Shown here piece by piece: positions 19,101-28,100 of a stretch of DNA of 51,379 nucleotides. The stretch covers positions 1-51,379 of the forward strand of contig JAGVNI010000010.1 of the NCBI GenBank assembly GCA_020053355.1, read 5' to 3'. The notes under the pieces are model-generated. The model ran no database searches. It was not told the DNA's origin and was given only the letters and a program-made list of their open reading frames with translations. The translations under genes and the position numbers were made by a program. Position 1 is the stretch's first letter. Every line of letters begins with the position of its first letter. Source of the stretch: an archaeon. GTDB lineage: Archaea; Micrarchaeota; Micrarchaeia; Anstonellales; Bilamarchaeaceae.

Positions 19101-22100
19101 CGAGCGGGAGATGGGGCAGGATACGGAAGTCCTGCGCATCGCGGAAGCGAAACTCGGATTGCGAGGGGATATCAGCAGGACCGAGGCTAATGCGATTTTA
19201 GAACAATGGGAGAAAGCAGGCGATGCCCGCGCGAAAATAGTGGACAGGCTGGTGAGCGACAACCAGTTCACAGAGCATATGGACCCGGTGCAAAGGGCGC
19301 TCTTCGCGCAGGCAAGGAAGGCGCTCGGCCCTGATGCCCAGCCATCGAAAGTGATGGACGCCTATTTCGGATTGCGCGCCCGGAGGGAGCAGCTTCCGGA
19401 AACCGCCGAAGGGCTCGCTGCGATGGACCGGAGCCATGAGCATGCACCGGATTCAGACAAGCTGGTAGCGGGCATGAAATCCGCGGCCAAAGAGGATTAT
19501 GCGAAAGCGCTGGAGCTGCGGGCGCAGGCGGATGGGATGAGCGGCGCGCAAAGGGAGCAGGTGCTCATCCGGGCGGAGGAACTCGAAGCAAGGGCAGGCA
19601 GGCTTTCCCGGACAAATGCGGCGCTGACCGCGCTCAAGGAAGAAAGCACCGGCCCAGGACGCGCGCGCGTGCTCGCTGAGTTCGAGACTGCGCGCAGGGC
19701 TGCGCTCCATTCCGAGGCAGCCGGCCGTGCAAGGGACAGGATGACGCCGGAGCAGGTCGCGATCGAGGAGCGCCAGGCAATCGATGCGTATGCAAAATCC
19801 AAAGGAATCAGCCCGGAGATACTCGCCGAGGTTTATGAAAATGGCGGGACGGCCGGGAGGCTTGCCGTCCTCGATGCCATGGGCATGGGAACGCCGTTTG
19901 AAGCGGAGCGCAATCAGATTGCCGCGGCCAGGAAAAGGCTCGATGCGATTGCCGACACCCCGGCGAATGCGGCGGGCAGGCAGGAGTTATCGACGAGGAT
20001 ACGCGAATTGGAAAACAGGTACAATGCCATGGTGAGCGGCCTCTTCGAGATGGGCGTGATGGGCGACCTCGGCGGCAGGATTTCGCAGCTGAAGGGCTTT
20101 GAGGGCGCAGCCGTCAAGGACATAACATTCCATGGCGGCATGCGCGGCATATACCGCATAGAATTCACGGACGGGAGGAGGCTGCTTGTCAAAACCGAGG
20201 ACCTCTCCCCGGCCCAATTCGGCCTCCGGCGGGTTAGGAACGAGGGGCTGATATCTTCCGAAATCCACCAGGGCGGGGAGTACAAGAGGCACTACAAGGA
20301 CCCGGACACCGGCCACACCATTTCGGAGACCAGGCGCGTGGGATTCATGGAGGACATCCACGACCTTGCAGGCACCGAGCAGACCGCGAGGCTTGCTGAT
20401 GGCAGCGTGAAGCAGGGCACGGTGGAAGGCGTCGCCCTGTTCAGGGATGAAGTGCTTAAGCCCCCGGCAGACCCGGGCGCGGGCGCCTCGCCGGAGCAGA
20501 AGCGGGCGTATGATAAAGCCATGAAAGCGTACCTCGAAAATCCGGTTGTCAGGGAGTTCTGGAAAGCGGCATCGACACCGGAAGGGAGGGAGGAAATTTT
20601 CAAGGCATGGCGCGCGTACCATGAGATGTCCCGCAGGGCCGGGCTGATGGACCGGCACACGCGAAACACCGCGCTCGTCCTTTTCCGGGACAGCGAAGGG
20701 ACGCTGCATATAACTTTCCAGCCCTTCGACATGGACGGAGTCGGCGCAAGGATTTTCACGAAGGCGGGAAGTGACAGGCTGGACCTGTCGCTATTCAACA
20801 ATGACTTCGGCCAGGCAAGCGCAGGCATGCTCGCACAGTTCGCGGAGGGGATGAAAAACGCGGCATCGCTGATGATACCGGAGAATGCGCCGTCCTCCAA
20901 GCTCCCGCCAGGCAAGAATGTGCCGCTCTCAGAGCGCCCGCCGGGGATAGACCAATTGTATTCGGAATTTTTCAGCCCGGCTGCGGAAGCAGGAGCCCAC
21001 CTTCCCGCCGACACCGCCGACATGCGCGCACGGGCAGGGAGGATTACCGATGAGCATGATGGCAAGCCGATGGGGCTGGGATTCGACGCGACAAGCGGGG
21101 AGATGCCAAGGGTCGGGGAGCTGGTCGTGCAGGGCGGGCGCCAAAGGCAAATCGAGAATGCGGAGGGGAGGGTGACGCATTATCGGGACGAGCAGGCCAG
21201 GGTGGATGAGGCGCTCCAGGGTGAAGAAGGAGTCGGAGCGAGGGACAGGTTCAACGACAGGCAGCCGGGCATCGTGCGCGACGAGATTGCCAAGAAGCTG
21301 ACTGCTATGGCTGAGAAGATTTCGCAGGGAGAGGCGGTTCCGCATGACAATCCATTATATCCTGTCGCCGAGCGCATCGCACGCGACCCGGATTTTGCCG
21401 ACCCGGCAAAAAGGCGCTCGATTGCAGAGAGGGAATTGACAGCCCGGCAGCCCCAGGAAGAGGAAATCGAAATCCATGTTGAAACAGAGGCCATTTCTGA
21501 GCCGGAAGGGACCACCCCCCTCCGCAAGGTGACGCCTCAGGCACGCGAGGATACGACCACACCGACACGGGTGAAGCTGCCGGAAGCGCCGGCCGCCCCT
21601 GCTCGCGAAGCGACTCCAATCCCCCGCGAAGAACGCACAACCCCGGCAAGGAAGGTGACGCCGCCTGCGAAGGAGGAGACGCCGGCCCCGGCCGCAGGGG
21701 TGCGCGAGGATACGACAACCCCGGCCCGCAGGGTTTCACCGGCGCAGGAGGAAGCGGCAGCGCAGCCTAAAGCCGAAGCTATGGAAGAAACGCCAAGGGA
21801 CAGGATAAGCGGCCAGCAGGCGAGATTCAAAACAGTGGAGATGGAACGGGTGGAGGTCGCCGGTTCGATTGCCGAGTGGATTGCCGGCGGCGGCACAAAG
21901 GAAGTCCCATGGCTGCAGGTGGCCTGGCTGCGCGAGCAGTCTCCGGAAACATTCGAGGCCATAAGAAAAGAGGTCGTGGCGAAAGTGACCGAGAGCAAGG
22001 GGGCCCGCGTTGGGGCGAACGCCGACCAGATGATGAATGTGTTCCTCAACAATCTCGATTTCCTTTATAGGCCGGCAATGGAGATTTCGCCCGCGGTCAC

Positions 22101-25100
22101 CGGAGAGAGGTATTCCATCAATGGTGCTCCTGAGGAAGTAGGCCTTGGGAGGCAAGTGCTGCTGAGGGGCGAGAACGAGACGCTGCTTGCGCAGGGAATC
22201 GAGCGGGGCAAAGGCGCGGCGAGCGGATTCTCCAGTTTAATCAACGTCATGCTTGAAGGAAGCATCAGGTTCGGCCAGGTGGGCGGGCTGGTCGCCGGCG
22301 ACACTGCCACATTCTCAGGGGGCCACGGCCCGTTCTATGTCGTTGTGGAAAGGGGCACTCTCGACCCCGCGTTCGGGGGCCCGATTGGCGAGAACAAGCA
22401 CATCGCGTACATCGTCCCGAACGAGCAGTACAAGACGCAGTTGGCCGGGGCGCTTTCCGAGGCTGTCGACAAGGGATTCATGACGCACGAAGAAGCCGTC
22501 GCAGCGCTTTCGAAAGTCGTCACATACAAGGAATTCATCGACGCGCCAAAGGGCGCGTTCGACGAGCCGGGCGGCGTATTCACCGCCGGAAGGGAGAAGG
22601 CCGCAAATGATCTGCTCGGCGATTCGACTGCAGCAAGGAAACTCGCAGGCAGGTTTGACGGGCTTGTGGCGCCGTTCGAAAGGGATTCCCTTGCGATGAG
22701 CGCGATAGAGACCGAGCCCGGATTCGGAGGCAAGAACTCGTACGACATCGCGATGGAGCTCGCCCGGAGAAGGAGGGCCGCGGGCAAGCCGATTGCGGAG
22801 GCGCTGCCGCTAGCTGCTGCCAAGCCGAAAGCCAAGGCGCCCCCGCTTCCGGAACCGTCCGAGCAGGCGGCACCGACTCGGAGAGAAGCCGGGCCGAAGG
22901 CAGCAGCGCAAGAGGCGGTGAAGCCCGAGGCCGAAGAAACCACCACCCCCGCAAGGAATGCCCCGCCAGCGCCTCCGGAAGCGAAGGCGCCTGCAAGCGC
23001 GCCCAAATCCAAACCATCCGCACCCAAACCAGCAGCGCCAATTTCACATGAGGACAGGACAACCACTACCAGGGCGCCCCGCCGTGAACCCGCACCTGCA
23101 GTGGAAGTCGAAGATGTCACCACGCCGCGCGCCGCGCCTCCCGAACCTCAAAAGCCTGCGCGCGCCTTCGGGACCGAAGCCGAACTGCGCGCCCTCGCAT
23201 CGCAGGACCAGGCCGAGCGGGTGGAAGCGGTTTCAAAATTCAGCGTGCTGCCCCGGGCAGAGCAGTTCGAAGTAATGGCACAGATGCGCGAGAAGGGGAT
23301 GGGCAGCAGGGCGGATGAATTGGCGAGAAACGTCATCCTGGATTACATCATCAAGAACGAGACCGGAAGCCATGCCCAGGTTGGAAAGGAGTTCATCTCG
23401 CTCGATGCGGACAAGCGCGCCCGGATTATCGCAGACCTAAGGGGCATGCAACAGCACGACGGGGCTACATATTTGAACGAGCTTGGCATTTTGGCCCACG
23501 GGGAGGCCGGAGACACGCTGAAAGGGGTTTACGGCATCAGCAGGGACGAAGCGATATCGATTTATTCGGGCGCTGCATCCCTGTCGGAAGCCAGGGAAGC
23601 CCTCGCGAAGCGCATGGGAATAGAACTCGCGCCTTTCGAATGGGCGAATATGACGGCCCGGGACTGGGTTTCCACTCCGTATCGCGGATTCGAAAAACCA
23701 GGGGACGACCATTTCTTTTTCGGCATGCTTCTCACCGGGGATTTGCCGGGCCACATGAACGACATTGGCGAGGGCATGTTCCCGGGGCAGAACGCGCATG
23801 CCAGGATTGTGAGCTCGAATTTCAGGAACGGGGCGGTCGGGGCATATGAAATCGGCCTGGAGATAACGCGCGAGGTGCCGGGCCCTGGCGGGACGAAATC
23901 CTATGTCAAAGAGAGGAAGACGGTATTCGTCAAGAGGCAGGACCTGCGCCCGGATGCGGCAGGCGTGGAGTACTCGCTCGTCTCCGGAATACCCGCCCCG
24001 ATGATACACGCGGCCACTGCCCGCGGCGATATGGGCTACACGATGCACGACGGGACGGTGACGAGGTACGGCGTGCTTGAGAGCATGGGCGATTACCACG
24101 GCACAATGCAGGTTGGGGGACGCGAATACAGCACAAGGGCAGCGGCTGAGATGTCCGTAGGCGACCTGGCGTCCATTTCATTTTTGCAGAGGCAGCTTGG
24201 AGCGACATCGGACGCGACGATAAGGGCAGGCATTGAAAAGCGCCTTAAGCAGTATTCGCCCGAGCAATTGGAGCTCCACAAATACGTCATGGACATGCTT
24301 GCCTCTCCGGACCCGGCTATCCGGGCGGCATTCTGGCGCGAGTTCGGGAATGTTTTGGCGGGCTCGTATGCCGTCGGGCTCTGGGACAGGCATGAAGTAA
24401 ACCTACGCGTGATGCGCCTTGAAATCCAGCAGCCGCTAAGCGCCAAGGAAGCCGCGGAATTCATGGCCCAAGGATATACAATAGAGCACGATGCGGCATC
24501 AGGAAGGACGACGCTGTTCCGGATTGGGGGAATAGATACCGACGCGGCAGGCTCGTACATGGCGAGCGAGAGCGGCGGGGGTTATCTGTTCGATAACATG
24601 AATTACCGCTTCGGCCATACGGACCTGCATAGGCTTTTCGAAAGCCTTGCAAACGCGACTGGCAGGGATGTCGGAAGCCTGGTCAGTGAAGCGTTCGGCG
24701 ATGTCAGCGCCACAAGGGATGCCGGCGGGTATACGACGATATCCGGAAATCTCACCGGGCCTATTGGCGAAGGCGTTGGCAGGTTCTGGGCGCAGCATGG
24801 CAAAGACCCGAAGTACCGCGCAATGATTGAGGCGAGATTCCGCTCGCATGAGGGCGAGCCTTTGGGCATGGGTTATCCCCTTGGTCAGGATGACATAGCT
24901 GGGATAAGGAGCCCGGCAAAGCAGGTGGAATACAATGCGGCGCAATCCGGCGACCCGTTCACCCAGATAGTCAGCGAAGACGGCAGGTCAGAAAACAGGA
25001 ATTATGAGATATCGCCGGGAAACACCCTCGCCTCCATGAACCCCGGAATCCTATCCATGTTCCCGCCCGGAAAAGAGATGAGGGTGTTCGAGCTTCGGCC

Positions 25101-28100
25101 GGAAAAGACAGTTACCCTCTCTACAGAGACAGCATCGAGGATTGGGTGGCTGGAATACCGGGATGAAAACGGGGCGGTCATAAAAGTCGTCGGCGTTGTG
25201 GCAGGAGACGACCCGGCAGTGGCTGAGCTTCAGGCCGGGGGAATCAGGCTGCTGAAAGCGAGAAGGGACATACCGCCTGATAAGTTCAAGGCGGCCAGGA
25301 CCGAACTGCCGCCGGAGACTTTCACTCACGGCCTTATTAGGGCTGACGAGGGTTTCAGCGACATGACCGGGATTTCGGTATCGAGGGCAGGCCCTGTGCC
25401 GATTTTCCAGTCGCTTATGGGCGCCGGCCCGGAGTATATGGCCCAGCAGTTCGTAAGGATTGGCGGCTGGATACTTTCCAAGGAATACGAGGTGCGCCCG
25501 CCTTCCGCAGCTGCGCCGGGTCCGGCAGTTGGCGGCCGGCCTCGGGGAACGCAACCGCTTCCGGCTGGCCAGCCGGGTGGCGGAACGGCAAAAATAGCGA
25601 CCCCGCCGCCTGCGAAGGCGCCATCAGCCCCGAAGGCGGTTGACATCCCCACATCTCAATGGCTAAGAGACGCTGACCTCGTATCGGATGTTCCGCCATC
25701 ACAAAAAAGCCAGCAGCCAAAAGCGGGAGGAACGCCAAGGCTGGCATCAGAACCTGCGATGGATGTTCGCTCGGATGAATTGATTGCGCCATCTGCCCCA
25801 TCCCAGCGCGGAACGGCGACGATGGGCCCGAGGGGCACAGACAGGATGGCACAGGCCCCGCAGGGTGCTCCTGCTCCAAGCGAGCCGGCGATGCAGGTCC
25901 GTTCGGATGAGCTGTTTCCAGCAAGCCGTCCGGGAAGCGTTTCGGTTGCGGAACCGGCTGCGGCAGCAAGGGCTGATGGATTGGCCGAAACTTTGAAATT
26001 GGCAGAACCGGCCGGCCTGACCGCCTTCCTGAAAAGGCTTTACAACGAGGATGCCAATGTCAGGAAGGTCGCTGTTGGGGAACTGGCTGAGCTTAGGCTC
26101 GGCAACCGCCCGGCTGCAGAAGTGATAGATGGAATCGGCAGCAGGCGCGCGAACAAGAGGGCGTTCGAAATGGGCGATGCGGTTGGCATCAAGCGGTTCG
26201 AGGAACATGACGCAGTCCTGTTTTCCGGGAGAATAGCTGAAGCAGTGCAACAACGGCATGCGGCTGTCGCGGTGGACGTGGGACTCCAGGCAACGGGCTC
26301 GGAAGGGGCAGCGCCTACAGCGCGTTCCGCCGGACCGGCTGTTTCCAGGCCGAGGCCGACGCTAAGGGTAATCGAAGGGGGGCTTTCGGCCCCCAAGACG
26401 ACTGAGGCTCCGAAGGTGTCAGAGGCGCCGGCGAAAGTGGCGGAAGCGGGATCCGCGCAAGGACAGGTGCAAGTCTTCCAGTATGGAAATGGTTTAGTCG
26501 CGCTTCGGCATGGCAACAAGGTGATAGTCCTCGACCCGAACTACCTAATCGGAAAGCATGGCGCGGGAACCGGCACGGCAGGCTCGAAGCTTGGAAACAT
26601 CGCCAGTCCAGAGCAGCTTATTGCGCTTCTCAAGGAACATATCAATCCCGCGGATATAGGCGGGGACTCGTTCATACTCGCAAATACGCCGGCCGGAACG
26701 ACCGTCGGAACCGACTCCATGGTCAAGATACTTGCGGTCAGGAGAGGGGGGCAGGAGATATTGACCGGAACTCCTCTCGAGCAGGGGGTTGAATACACGG
26801 CCAGGGTCAGGGACGCATCTGGAAAGGAGTTCGATGCGCCGCTAAGGATGGAGGTCACCCGGCCTGCATCCCCAGATGGAAGGATTGGGGCAACGGTCCA
26901 GCCGGTGATATACAGCGATAGCGCGCCCCCAGCCACCGAGAGTGTGAATATAGTGGTGAGGAAGGTAGACCTTGGAGACCCGCGCGCTGCTTGGGCGGAT
27001 AGGAACGGACTCGAGCAGGCTGCGGGCAGCGTCACCGGCACCGATGCATACGCGGTGCTTACAGCCTTCCCTGGAGAATACGCTCCGCCTGCCGGCGACC
27101 GGGGTGTGGAGTTCGACCCGCATGTCGGAATGACCGGAAATGAATTCTGGACCACCCATGCCCTGATGCGCAAACCCCCAGGAAGCCAGGGAGCGCCGCC
27201 TGCCCCTGCACAGCCTCCCGCATTCGAAATCGGGCCGAGGCCGCAGGATGCAAAGCAGGTGAAGGGGGCAGGAAATACGCCGATGGATGCCATAGGGATG
27301 CAGCCGAACGACCAGTACATCAAGGACAACAAACTGAAGTACAACGGCGTATTCGAAAGCCCGGGCGCCGGGCGGTTCGCGGAATTCACGTTCAATGATT
27401 TGGAAGACCAGCCGAGGGTTCGCATAGGCATCCCTGATGATGCGGCTCTCGCGAAATCGGGCATGTCCAGAAAGCAGTATATTGAGCATCAGCTCGCCGA
27501 AGCCAGGGGCAAGGCCGCAGCCGGAGAGGCAGCGGCGGGCGCGCCTCCAAAGAAAGAACCTGCATCAATTGCGCCTGAGGCGGCAAGCGCGAAAAGAGCC
27601 GAAGCGCCTTCGGCAAGACCAGGGGATGCCTCCGAATCGATGCTTAACGAGGTGGTGGAAGGGCGCATGGCCGGGCATCCCGGAAAACCGCGCGAAGAGG
27701 TCGCCCGGGAGGTGCATGACTCGCTCTCCGCAGAGTCGGCTGCAATCATGCAGAAATGCAGGCCGGACGGAAAGAACTGGGTCCGCCCGACAGAACAGAA
27801 AGAAGCCCTAATCTACGGGCTGGCACGGGAAAGGGCGCACAGCATGGGAAGGACCGAACCCGCCGCAGAGGACTTCATGTTCGGCACAATAGCCATGGGG
27901 AAAGTCGATGCCGCGATAAAATCGCAGGGCATGGAGCACCTGCGGCCTGAGATTCTCCAAAGCCTGGAACCCATACTGACAGGTGTTGCAGGTGAGCAGC
28001 TCCCCAAGGCCATCAACGATTACCTGGCAGCGGCAGCCGTAATATGCGAGAGGATTCCGGCATCCATTATAAACGGCCCGGAACACAGGGCCGCAGCATT

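Noticed and set aside
21490-23150. TTTPAR repeats as a DNA-level tandem repeat
   Set aside because: Similarity is in the encoded peptide; nucleotide units vary in length and spacing, so they are protein linkers, not satellite DNA.
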